From JAHEME01 sp034435035 (GTDB lineage: Bacteria; Chloroflexota; Anaerolineae; Aggregatilineales; UBA3940), in NCBI GenBank assembly GCA_034435035.1, contig DAOTXW010000086.1, positions 1-14,760 on the forward strand: 14,760 nt of DNA, written 5' to 3'. Within the stretch, counting starts at the first letter, position 1, and the number at the start of each line of letters is the position of its first letter. The notes beneath the pieces were generated by a model. It made no database searches, was not told the DNA's origin, and saw nothing but the letters and a program-made list of their open reading frames with translations. Below are positions 7,024 to 13,966 of the stretch, piece after piece. A program made the position numbers and the translations under genes.

Positions 7024-7581
7024 TCAGGGCGCCGCCCCACCGGCGGGTATGAAGTAGATGTCGGTCGGCTTGAGCTTGCTGTTGCGCCTGTAGCGCGCCT
7101 GCACGGTCAGGCCGATCCAGTCCAGCGACGGCGCGTCGGGATCGACGCCTGCCAGCCGGGCCAGGAACAGGGTATCGACGCCCTCGTAGGCGATCAGCGC
7201 CAGCACGAACGGGGTTTGCGGCAGGAACTCCTCCGAGCCGAAGTAGCATACGGTGAAGGCATGCACCGTCCCGGTGCCGGGCAGCACGATCCACTCGGTC
7301 TCGCGGCCAGAGGCCATGTCGTGCCCGCGGGGGGTGGCATAGGTGTAGCCGCTTTCGGGGTCGCGGCTGCCCAGCTGGACGCGGCTCGCCAGCCCGGCGA
7401 AGAAGGGCGAGTCCTGGCCGTAGGAATGCAGGTACTCGATGTGGTATGGCTGCCGCACCCGCAGCGGGCGCATCTTCTTGAGCATCGCCAGCCCTTCGTG
7501 GTCGAGCACCAGCGGGAAGGGCAGATCGAAGACGATCGTCCCGTCAAGGGTTTCCTCAAACTGCGTCGGCTGTCTGGCCAT
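7024..7581 (-). CDS. DUF35 OB-fold protein without the zinc ribbon, 185 aa
   Basis: Residues 95-175 match the OB-fold of DUF35 proteins: ETEWIVLPGTGTVHAFTVCY, then PFVLALIAYEGVDTLFLARL, then a WIGLTVQARYRR-like segment. DUF35 proteins are partners of thiolase-superfamily enzymes and are thought to help channel acyl-CoA substrates. The usual N-terminal rubredoxin-like ribbon with two CxxC pairs is absent; the aligned segment (about residues 68-90, from QLGSRDP to PRGHDMASG) keeps the PR but has no cysteines. The ATG at 7581 has GGGAGG seven bases upstream and begins 2 bases after the thiolase-like stop. That spacing supports a complex with that protein. Confidence 0.85.
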   Translation of the reverse strand: MARQPTQFEETLDGTIVFDLPFPLVLDHEGLAMLKKMRPLRVRQPYHIEYLHSYGQDSPFFAGLASRVQLGSRDPESGYTYATPRGHDMASGRETEWIVLPGTGTVHAFTVCYFGSEEFLPQTPFVLALIAYEGVDTLFLARLAGVDPDAPSLDWIGLTVQARYRRNSKLKPTDIYFIPAGGAAP

Positions 7582-7583
7582 GG

Positions 7584-8945
7584 TCAGCCCTCCCTTTCCA
7601 GGATCGAGACGGTGACGTAGGTGCCGGTGCCGGCGTGCGAGTGGATCGCGCCGCGCCGGGCGCCGGCGACCTGCAGGCGGGGATCGCCGAAGTGCTGCGC
7701 GATCGTGCCCTGAAGCTGCCACAGCGCGAACACGCCCTGCATCAGCCCGGTGGCGCCCACGGGATGCCCGCACGCGATCAGCCCGCCGGACGGGTTGACC
7801 GGGCAAACCGGCGCTTCCGGCAGGGCCAGCCCGTAGTCGATGCCGGGCATAAAGGCTTTGCCGCTGGCGGCAAACGGCCCACCTTCGCCGTAGCGGCACA
7901 GCCCCATGTCCTCATAGGTCTGGATCTCCGACGAGGTGTAGGCGTCATGCAGCTCGATGAAGTCAAGCTCGTGCAGCGGGTCGCGGATGCCAGCATGGCG
8001 GTAGGCTTCGCGGCTGGCCATGCGCCCGGCGCGGAAGGAATGCACACCGGGGTAGCGGAAGCCGCGCTGCCACAGGTCGCGGTAGTAGGCCAGCGTGTCC
8101 TGACTGTCCTGCTCGTGGGGCAGCGCGTTCTCCCGCAGAAACTCGTCCAGCGACTGGTGGGGCCGGTCCGCCATGCGCATCGCGTCGGTGCCCCGCCCGA
8201 TGCCGGTGACCTTCACCCGCGGGCAGCGCCGCCCGCTGGCCGCCTCGATCTTCGCCAGGCCGTCCTCGGAGGCCAGCACGACCGCCGCCGCGCCGTCGCT
8301 CATCACGCAGATGTCCAGCCGGGTGAGCGGCCAGGCCACCATCGGGGCGGCGCGCACATCAGCGAGGGTCAGCCGGCGCTGCTTCTGCGAGTAGGGATTG
8401 TAGTAGGCGTTAAGGTGGTTCTTGACCGACACATGGGCCAGCTGCTCGACTGTGGTGCCGAACTCGTGCATGTGCCGGGTGACCATCATGGCGTAGTACC
8501 CGGAGTAGAAGCCGCCTACCGGGTAATCGAAGCTGACATCGGAGGCCAGAGCGATGAACTCGTTGCCCTTCCACGTCTCCACATGGCTCATTGTCTCGAA
8601 GCCGTAGGCGACGCAGACATCCATATAGCCGCTGGCGACGGCTTTCCAGGCTTCCTGAAAGCAGATTCCGCCGGTGGCGCCGCCGCCTTCCACGCGGTGG
8701 CCGGGCTTCGGGCACAGGCCCAGATAGTCCTGTGCCATGATGCCGGCCATCAGCTGGCGGGTGAAGTGATCCGAGAAGTAGCTGGCCACCGATCCGTCCA
8801 CCAGTTCGCGGAACTGCGCAAACTCGAGGCCCAGGTCGGCGATGGCGTAGTCATAAGCTTCTTTAACGATGGCCTGGAAGGTTTTATCCGGGCGGGTTTT
8901 GGTGAACTTGCTCACCCCGCCGGTGACGGCGTAGACCGGGCGCAT
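7584..8945 (-). CDS. thiolase-superfamily protein lacking the nucleophilic Cys (SCP2/Ltp2-like), 453 aa
   Basis: The fold is that of SCP2-type thiolases: VSDGAAAVVLASEDG-like strand (seen as VMSDGAAAVVLASEDG, 214-229), HDAYTSSEI at 333-341, and NPSGGLIACGHPVGATG at 384-400. At the nucleophile site the family has V-E/N-x-x-C-A/S-T/S-G; here it reads VEGGGATGG (85-93), so Gly89 stands where Cys is expected. The late Cys motif is also changed, to HSHAGTG (435-441). Such changes are known in Ltp2-type aldolases that work with DUF35 partners in steroid side-chain cleavage, so a C-C lyase is more likely than a classic thiolase. The ATG at 8945 has AAGGAGG five bases upstream. It is the first gene of the minus-strand operon. 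Confidence 0.88.
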   Translation of the reverse strand: MRPVYAVTGGVSKFTKTRPDKTFQAIVKEAYDYAIADLGLEFAQFRELVDGSVASYFSDHFTRQLMAGIMAQDYLGLCPKPGHRVEGGGATGGICFQEAWKAVASGYMDVCVAYGFETMSHVETWKGNEFIALASDVSFDYPVGGFYSGYYAMMVTRHMHEFGTTVEQLAHVSVKNHLNAYYNPYSQKQRRLTLADVRAAPMVAWPLTRLDICVMSDGAAAVVLASEDGLAKIEAASGRRCPRVKVTGIGRGTDAMRMADRPHQSLDEFLRENALPHEQDSQDTLAYYRDLWQRGFRYPGVHSFRAGRMASREAYRHAGIRDPLHELDFIELHDAYTSSEIQTYEDMGLCRYGEGGPFAASGKAFMPGIDYGLALPEAPVCPVNPSGGLIACGHPVGATGLMQGVFALWQLQGTIAQHFGDPRLQVAGARRGAIHSHAGTGTYVTVSILEREG

Positions 8946-9036
8946 GGAGCCTCCTTTCGGGGTCGGGAGTGCCATTGCCATACCCCAGCGGCGCGGGGCA
9001 GCCTGCGGCGGCGCTGGAGTCAACGCTGTAACCCGT

Positions 9037-9066
9037 AGTGTATAAGCCTTTTATGCGTTGTGTATA
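9037..9066. promoter_or_regulatory. paired direct repeats in the divergent control region
   Basis: GTGTATA occurs at 9038-9044 and 9060-9066, 22 bases apart, or about two helical turns. The repeats sit between the divergent acyl-CoA operon (start 8945) and the ABC-menaquinone operon (start 9171). The spacing suits a dimeric regulator, and TATAAG (9041-9046) and TATAGT (9063-9068) could also be -10 boxes. No convincing -35 accompanies them. Confidence 0.35.
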
Positions 9067-9097
9067 GTGCCAAAGATCACGACTGGCCGAAGCGCTC

Positions 9098-9128
9098 ATT
9101 TGCCGGCAGCATCCCCATACGTTACAAT
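9098..9128 (+). promoter_or_regulatory. candidate promoter of the ABC-menaquinone operon
   Basis: TTGCCG (9098-9103) and TACAAT (9123-9128) are spaced by 19 bases, giving a start near 9135 and a leader of about 36 bases before the lipoprotein ATG. The -10 is good; the -35 and spacing are only fair. Confidence 0.45.
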
Positions 9129-9170
9129 CTTCACAAGTTTCATAATTTCCTGAAAGGTAATGATCTGGCT

Positions 9171-10199
9171 ATGAGACGATCGCTCATTATCCTGCTGCTA
9201 CCGGGGCTGCTGACTCTGGCTGCCTGCGCCCCCGCTGCCCCGGAAGCGGCTGCGGTGACTGAAGCCGCCCCGACGGAGGAAGCTCCCACAGCTGCGCCGA
9301 CTCCGGAGCCGACGGCCGCCCCCGGCCCCGAAGGCCCGCTGAAGATCGCCCTGCTGCCTATCCTCGACTCGCTGCCCTATTATGTCGCAGCCGAGAAGGG
9401 CTACTTTGACGAGGCCGGGCTGACCGTCGAGGCGGTGCCCGCTGGCAGCGCCCTGGAGCGCGACCAACTGATGCAGTCCGGCGAGATCGACGGGATGCTG
9501 AATGAGATGCACTCGTCGGCGGTCTTCAACCGCGAGAGCGTTCAGGTGCAGGTGGTGATGACCGCCCGCAAGGCTTACGCCGATGCGCCGCTGTTCCGCG
9601 TGCTGGCCGCGCCCGGCAGCGGGATCGCGACCCCGGCTGACCTGGCCGGCGTGCCCATCGGCCTCTCCGAGAACACGATCATCCAGTACGTCACCGAACG
9701 CCTGCTGGAGGCCGAGGGCCTCAGCCCCGACCAGATCGTCGGGCAGGGCGTGCCCGCCATCCCGGAGCGCTTCCAGCTCCTGATGCAGGGTCAGCTTCAG
9801 GCCGCCACCCTGCCCGATCCGCTGGCCCAGAGCGCCATCGAACAGGGCGCGGTGCCGGTCATCGACGACTCGGCCTACCCGGACGTTGCGGTCAGCGTGC
9901 TGACCTTCAGCCGCGCGTCGCTGGAGGCCAAACCGGCGGCCGTGCGGGCCTTCCTGGCCGCCTGGACGCGGGCCGCGCAGGACATCAACGCCGACCCGGA
10001 GGCCTACCGGGCGCTGCTGCTGGCCAACATCCAGGTGCCGCCGAACGTGCAGGAGACCTACCAGATCCCGCCCTTCCCGGTGGCCGAAGTGCCCACCGCC
10101 GCCCAGTGGGATGATGTGGTGGCCTGGCTGCAGGAGAAGGGGCTGGTCCAGGCCGGGCTGGCCTACGAAGAGACCGTCACCACGGCCTACCTGCCGTAG
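9171..10199 (+). CDS. ABC importer substrate-binding lipoprotein, NMT1/THI5/SsuA-like, 342 aa
   Basis: Residues 1-19 form a lipoprotein signal with lipobox LAAC (Cys19), followed by an Ala/Pro/Thr/Glu linker to about residue 56. The binding domain then shows the NMT1/SsuA-type start KIALLPILDSLPYYVAAEKG and YFDEAGLTVE, later IATPADLAGVPIGLSENT and a C-terminal segment of the usual length. Family members bind sulfonates, nitrate, taurine or thiamine-pyrimidine precursors. The ATG at 9171 was chosen because it gives the exact signal peptide; ribosome binding is weak (AAAGG about 13 bases upstream). It is the first gene of an operon with its own ATPase and permease and two menaquinone genes. The ligand is unknown. 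Confidence 0.93.
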   Translation: MRRSLIILLLPGLLTLAACAPAAPEAAAVTEAAPTEEAPTAAPTPEPTAAPGPEGPLKIALLPILDSLPYYVAAEKGYFDEAGLTVEAVPAGSALERDQLMQSGEIDGMLNEMHSSAVFNRESVQVQVVMTARKAYADAPLFRVLAAPGSGIATPADLAGVPIGLSENTIIQYVTERLLEAEGLSPDQIVGQGVPAIPERFQLLMQGQLQAATLPDPLAQSAIEQGAVPVIDDSAYPDVAVSVLTFSRASLEAKPAAVRAFLAAWTRAAQDINADPEAYRALLLANIQVPPNVQETYQIPPFPVAEVPTAAQWDDVVAWLQEKGLVQAGLAYEETVTTAYLP

Positions 10200-10233
10200 G
10201 CCCGCGCGATCCGGGGAGAGGCGGCAGCCTGCC

Positions 10234-11010
10234 GTGGTGGAAGTCACCGATCTCGTCTTTGCCTACGGGCGGCACGCGCCGATCTTTGACGGCTTCAGCT
10301 GGGCCGCCGGGGCCGGGCAGTCGTGGGCGATCACCGGGCCGTCCGGCTGCGGCAAGTCCACGCTGCTCATGCTGCTGGCCGGCCTGCGCCAGCCGGGGAG
10401 CGGGACGGTGTGCGTGGCCGGCGAATGCCTGCCGCGGGCGCGGCCCGGCACCGGGCTGATCCTGCAGGATCACGGCCTGCTGCCCTGGGCGACCGTGTGG
10501 GAGAATGCCCGCCTGGGCCTGACCATCCGCGAGTTCTACGGGCCGGATGGACGCCATGCGCCGCGCGGCGTCCCGCTCGACCGCGCGGCGCACGATCGGC
10601 GGGTGCGCGGCTGGCTGGAGCGCCTGGGCATCGACGCCCTGGCGGACAAGTACCCTTCCCAGCTTTCCGGCGGGCAGCGCCAGCGGGCTGCCATCGCCCG
10701 CACGCTGGCCACCGAGCCGGATCTGCTGCTGATGGATGAGCCGTTCTCGGCGCTGGACGCGCCTACCCGTGAGGATCTGCAAAACCTGCTGCTGGCGCTG
10801 CGCCGCGAAACGCCGCTGACGACTGTGCTGGTGACGCACAGCGTCGAGGAAGCGGTGCTGCTGGGTGAGCGCATCCTGGCGCTGGGCCAGCCGCCCAACC
10901 GCGCCGCCCGCATCATCGATAACCCGGGGGCCGGGACGCCCGGCTACCGCGCCCAACCCGACTTCGCCTGGCGGGTGGAGCAGGTGCGGGCCGCTCTGGG
11001 GGGGGCCTGA
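10234..11010 (+). CDS. ABC importer ATP-binding protein, SsuB/TauB-like, 258 aa
   Basis: All ATPase motifs are intact: Walker A GPSGCGKST (35-43), Q-loop Gln78 in LILQDHGLLPW, signature LSGGQRQR (144-151), Walker B LLLMDEP with Glu169, D-loop SALD (172-175) and switch His202. This class powers import of small anions and ring compounds through an SsuC-like permease. The start is taken as GTG 10234, with a second GTG directly after; GGAGAGG lies about 13 bases upstream, which is longer than ideal. It follows the binding-protein gene after 34 bases, and its TGA overlaps the permease ATG. An insertion-like stretch at about 100-120 (FYGPDGRHAPRGVPLDRAAH) sits between the Q-loop and signature and is longer than in typical SsuB. 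Confidence 0.92.
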   Translation: MVEVTDLVFAYGRHAPIFDGFSWAAGAGQSWAITGPSGCGKSTLLMLLAGLRQPGSGTVCVAGECLPRARPGTGLILQDHGLLPWATVWENARLGLTIREFYGPDGRHAPRGVPLDRAAHDRRVRGWLERLGIDALADKYPSQLSGGQRQRAAIARTLATEPDLLLMDEPFSALDAPTREDLQNLLLALRRETPLTTVLVTHSVEEAVLLGERILALGQPPNRAARIIDNPGAGTPGYRAQPDFAWRVEQVRAALGGA

Positions 11011-11771
11011 TGAAGCCGCCGCGCCGGTTGTGGCGCTCGCTGCTGGGGCTGGCGATGTTCCTGGCGCTGTGGCAGGCGCTGGCGTGGATCATCGCCCGCC
11101 CTATCCTGCCGCCGCCGGGAGTGGTGCTGCCGGTGTTCTTCCGGCTGCTGCCTGGCGAGCTGGGAGGCCATCTGCTGGCCAGCAGTGCGCGGGTGCTGGC
11201 GGCCATCGGCCTGGCCGTGATCACCGCCGCGCCGATCGGGCTGGGGCTGGGGCAGATGCGCCAGCTCGACCGGGTGTTTGCGCCGCTGATCGCCATCGTC
11301 TACCCTATCCCCAAGATCGTCCTGCTGCCGGTGATCTACGTCCTGATGGGCATCACCGATTTTTCCAAGGTGTTCCTGATCGCCCTGATCCTGTTCTTTC
11401 AGATCCTGGTGGTGGTGCGCGACGAGGCCGCCGGGCTGCGCCCGGAGCTGATCCTCTCGGTGCGCTCGCTGGGGGCGGGGCGGCGGGCGCTGTTCCGCTT
11501 CGTCTATCTGCCGGCCTCGCTGCCGGCGGTGATCACCGCGCTGCGCGTCTCGGTTGGCACGGCCATCGCGGCGCTGTTCATCGCCGAGCAGTCGCTCACC
11601 CAGGCCGGGCTGGGCTACTACATCGTGATCAAGACCTATCAGGTGCTGCGCTACCCGGAGATGTACGCGGGCATCCTGGCGATGAGTCTGCTGGGGCTGG
11701 CGCTGTACTTCGCGCTGGAGTTCCTGGAGCGCCGTGCCAGCCGGCACCAGTTTGTGGAGGAGCCGGCCTGA
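11010..11771 (+). CDS. ABC importer permease, SsuC/TauC-like, 253 aa
   Basis: The protein has an N-terminal membrane helix (about 10-28) and about five more hydrophobic segments. A binding-protein-dependent transport signature lies at 146-172, containing SLGAGRRALFRFVYLPASLP, the loop that docks to the ATPase. The segment YPIPKIVLLPVIYVLMG at 98-114 is typical of SsuC/TauC/nitrate permeases. Length is normal. ATG 11010 overlaps the TGA of the ATPase gene by one base, and the permease stop overlaps the next ATG in the same way, so translation is coupled on both sides. It completes a three-part importer with the lipoprotein and ATPase. Confidence 0.93.
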   Translation: MKPPRRLWRSLLGLAMFLALWQALAWIIARPILPPPGVVLPVFFRLLPGELGGHLLASSARVLAAIGLAVITAAPIGLGLGQMRQLDRVFAPLIAIVYPIPKIVLLPVIYVLMGITDFSKVFLIALILFFQILVVVRDEAAGLRPELILSVRSLGAGRRALFRFVYLPASLPAVITALRVSVGTAIAALFIAEQSLTQAGLGYYIVIKTYQVLRYPEMYAGILAMSLLGLALYFALEFLERRASRHQFVEEPA

Positions 11772-12487
11772 TGGCGCACCTGCAGGGCGGTCAGCGGGCC
11801 GCCTATGTGCAGGCGATGTTCGACCGCATCGCCGGACGCTACGACCTGATGAACCGCCTGATGACGTTCGGGCAGGATCGGCGCTGGCGGCGTTATGTCA
11901 TCCGGCAGGCGGCGCTGCCTCCCGGCGGGCGGCTGCTGGATGTGGCCACCGGCACCGGGGACATCGCACAGGAGGCGCTGCGGCAGGGGCGCGGGGTGCA
12001 GGTCGTCGGGGCGGACTTCTCCGCCGGGATGATGCGGGCCGGCCTGCGTCGGCGGGGCGGAAGCCGCATCCGCTGGGTGCAGGCCGATGCGCTGCACCTG
12101 CCCTTCGCCGATGGGACCTTTGATGCCGTCACCAGCGGCTACCTGGCCCGCAACGCCGCCGACGTGGCCGGTATGTTCCGCGAGCAGGTGCGTGTGCTGC
12201 GCCCCGGTGGCCGGGTCGTGTGCCTGGATACCTCGCCGCCGCCGTCCGGCCCGCTGCGCCCGGCGATCCGCTTGCACCTGCGCGTGGTCATCCCGCTGCT
12301 GGGGCGGCTGATCGCCGGCGATAGCGCAGCTTATGCCTACCTGCCGGAATCCACCGAGGCGTTCAAGACGCCGGTGGAGCTGGCCGCCATCATGCAGGCC
12401 GCCGGGCTGGTGGAGGTGCGCTGGCGGGTTTTCATGTTCGGCACGATGGCCGTGCATACGGGCCGCAAACCGGAGGAAGTGCTGTGA
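11771..12487 (+). CDS. ubiE: UbiE/MenG-type quinone C-methyltransferase, 238 aa
   Basis: The N-terminal UbiE signature FDRIAGRYDLMNRLMTFGQD (17-36) is followed by the SAM-binding motif LLDVATGTGDIA (55-66). Then come VVGADFSAGMM, the acidic-loop segment DALHLPFADGTFDAV, LRPGGRVV, and the family-specific YLPESTEAF (190-198). The enzyme methylates demethylmenaquinone to menaquinone using S-adenosylmethionine. The canonical G-x-RN motif after the DAV strand reads SGYLARNAAD, a small variation. ATG 11771 overlaps the permease stop, and its own TGA overlaps the menA GTG. The coupling to menA supports the menaquinone, not ubiquinone, pathway. Confidence 0.92.
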   Translation: MAHLQGGQRAAYVQAMFDRIAGRYDLMNRLMTFGQDRRWRRYVIRQAALPPGGRLLDVATGTGDIAQEALRQGRGVQVVGADFSAGMMRAGLRRRGGSRIRWVQADALHLPFADGTFDAVTSGYLARNAADVAGMFREQVRVLRPGGRVVCLDTSPPPSGPLRPAIRLHLRVVIPLLGRLIAGDSAAYAYLPESTEAFKTPVELAAIMQAAGLVEVRWRVFMFGTMAVHTGRKPEEVL

Positions 12488-13392
12488 CCGATCTGTCGTC
12501 GATCTCCCGCTGGCAGGCCTGGAAGATGGCCGCCCGCCCGCGCACGCTGCCGGCGGCGGTCTCCCCGGTGATCGTGGGGACGGCGCTGGCCGTCCGCGAC
12601 GGCGCCTTTCAGCCGCTGGCGGCGCTGGCGGCGCTGGTCGGGGCGCTGCTGCTGCAGATCGGCGTCAACCTGGCCAACGACTACTTCGACTTCCACGCGG
12701 GCATCGACGCGGGGGCGCGCAAGGGCCCGATCCGGGTGACGCAGAGCGGGCTGATTCCCCCGGCGCAGGTGCGGCTGGCGATGCTGGGCGTGCTGACGCT
12801 GGCGGCGCTGATCGGCGTCTATCTGATCGCCGTGGGCGGCTGGCCGATCCTGCTGATCGGGCTGGCCTCGCTGGCGGCGGCGCTGGCCTACAGCGGCGGG
12901 CCGTACCCGCTGGCCTCGCACGGGCTGGGTGACCTGGCGGTGTTCCTGTTCTTCGGACCGGCGGCGGTGTGGGGGACCTATCTGGCGCAGGCGAAGGCCC
13001 TGCCGTGGCCGGTGCTGCTGGCGGCCCTGCCGCCCGGTTTCCTGGTCACCGCCATTCTGGTGGTCAACAACCTGCGCGACCTTGAATCCGATGCGGCGGC
13101 GGGCAAGCGCACGCTGGCCGTGCGCCTGGGGCGGCGCGGATCGCTGCTGGAGTACACCCTGCTGATCGCCGCCGCCTATGCTGTTCCCGTGATCGGGTGG
13201 CTGGCGGGTGGCTACGGCGTCGGGGCTGCGCTGCCGCTGATCACCGCGCCGCTGGCTATGCCGCTGATCGCCGCACTGCGCGACTCGCCCGACGATGGCC
13301 CGGTTATGAACCGGGCGCTGGCCGGGACGGCCCGCCTGGCGCTGCTGGCGAGCCTGATTTTCGGCGCCGGCCTGCTTGTCCCCGCCGGTTAA
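12484..13392 (+). CDS. menA: 1,4-dihydroxy-2-naphthoate prenyltransferase MenA, 302 aa
   Basis: MenA attaches a polyprenyl chain to 1,4-dihydroxy-2-naphthoate with loss of CO2, giving demethylmenaquinone, the substrate of the methyltransferase encoded just before it. Both UbiA-superfamily Asp motifs are present: NLANDYFDFHAGID (63-75, with N65, D66, D69) and NNLRDLESDAAAGKRTLAVR (195-214, with D199 and D203). About eight to nine hydrophobic helices surround them. WKMAARPRTLPAAVSPV at the N-terminus is also typical. The start is GTG 12484, overlapping the ubiE stop in GTGA, and GGAGG lies about 8 bases upstream. It is the last gene of the operon; no clear terminator follows. Confidence 0.95.
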   Translation: MTDLSSISRWQAWKMAARPRTLPAAVSPVIVGTALAVRDGAFQPLAALAALVGALLLQIGVNLANDYFDFHAGIDAGARKGPIRVTQSGLIPPAQVRLAMLGVLTLAALIGVYLIAVGGWPILLIGLASLAAALAYSGGPYPLASHGLGDLAVFLFFGPAAVWGTYLAQAKALPWPVLLAALPPGFLVTAILVVNNLRDLESDAAAGKRTLAVRLGRRGSLLEYTLLIAAAYAVPVIGWLAGGYGVGAALPLITAPLAMPLIAALRDSPDDGPVMNRALAGTARLALLASLIFGAGLLVPAG

Positions 13393-13400
13393 CCCCTGTG

Positions 13401-13429
13401 TTCCCCCGCCTGCTGGCGCAGAGTATAAT
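13401..13429 (+). promoter_or_regulatory. promoter of the 13463-13888 gene
   Basis: A perfect TATAAT (13424-13429) lies 17 bases after a modest TTCCCC (13401-13406). The predicted start near 13436 gives a leader of about 27 bases that contains the GAGGAGG ribosome binding site. Confidence 0.65.
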
Positions 13430-13462
13430 AGTCTGGCATCCTGGCCGGGATGAGGAGGCGAA

Positions 13463-13888
13463 ATGGCAACGTTCACCAATGAAAAGCTGCCGGATCTGCC
13501 GGCGCTGCTAACGACCCTGTCTGCCGAATTCCGCGTCACGCGCGACATGGCTGCCTCAGACGCCGCCACGATCGCGCTGCTGGAACAGGTGGACGAGCCG
13601 GTGTTCAACGTAGTGGATGTGAGCAAGCTGCGGGTGACGATGGAGGACATCCTGCAGGGTTCGAACCGGGGTGGCCGCGGAGAGAGTGCGATCTGGCATC
13701 ACCCCAGGATCCGACAGACGATCTTCATCAGCGACAGCAAGATCATCCAGCTGGCGGCCCGCGGCATGAACAGCTTCAGCTTCGGCAACCTGAACATCCC
13801 GGTGTTCCCGACGCTGGAAGAGGCGCTTGTTTACATCCGGCAGGAACTGAGCAAACCGCCGGCAGCGGGGAGCGCCGGCGCCGGCTGA
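13463..13888 (+). CDS. uncharacterised small alpha/beta protein, 141 aa (SpoIIAA/STAS-like fold possible)
   Basis: The ATG at 13463 has GAGGAGG five bases upstream, and a good promoter lies just before it, so the gene is real and probably transcribed alone. No signal peptide or membrane helix is seen. The pattern alternates strands and helices: PVFNVVDVSKL (46-56), a Gly-rich loop around 65-75 (GSNRGGRGE), RQTIFISDSKIIQLAA (84-99), and a C-terminal VFPTLEEALVYIRQEL (114-129). The C-terminal F-x-T-x-E-E-A-L-x-x-I is reminiscent of SpoIIAA-like/STAS proteins, but the match is weak. The tail after 130 is disordered Ala/Gly/Pro. Function is unknown. Confidence 0.82.
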   Translation: MATFTNEKLPDLPALLTTLSAEFRVTRDMAASDAATIALLEQVDEPVFNVVDVSKLRVTMEDILQGSNRGGRGESAIWHHPRIRQTIFISDSKIIQLAARGMNSFSFGNLNIPVFPTLEEALVYIRQELSKPPAAGSAGAG

Positions 13889-13913
13889 TCGGACTCTGCG
13901 CCGGCCAGCCAGG

Positions 13914-13935
13914 GCCGCCGTCAGCGCGGCTTTAT
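13914..13935 (+). terminator. weak hairpin after the 13463-13888 gene
   Basis: GCCGC (13914-13918) and GCGGC (13926-13930) enclose a 7-base loop and are followed by TTTAT. A larger GC-rich inverted repeat (13874-13881 with 13898-13905) lies just upstream without a T-run. Either could end the plus-strand transcript; the support is modest. Confidence 0.35.
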
Positions 13936-13966
13936 CTATGGGGTTCGCCTGAGCGCGCCTGCCCGC

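Noticed and set aside
7582..7899. N-terminal extension of the DUF35 protein
   Set aside because: The extra residues overlap the 3-prime end of the thiolase-like gene in another frame and look Arg-rich and random; the ATG at 7581 has a good ribosome binding site.
7635..9038. 467-residue open frame on the plus strand
   Set aside because: It is antisense to the well-supported thiolase-like gene, has no recognisable domain and is explained by high-GC third-position bias.
10865..11770. Upstream extension of the UbiE frame
   Set aside because: It runs through the permease gene in another frame and is Ala/Gly/Arg-rich with no domain; UbiE homology begins right after the ATG at 11771.
13874..13905. 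GCCGGCGC/GCGCCGGC inverted repeat as a strong terminator
   Set aside because: The loop is 16 bases and no T-run follows on either strand.
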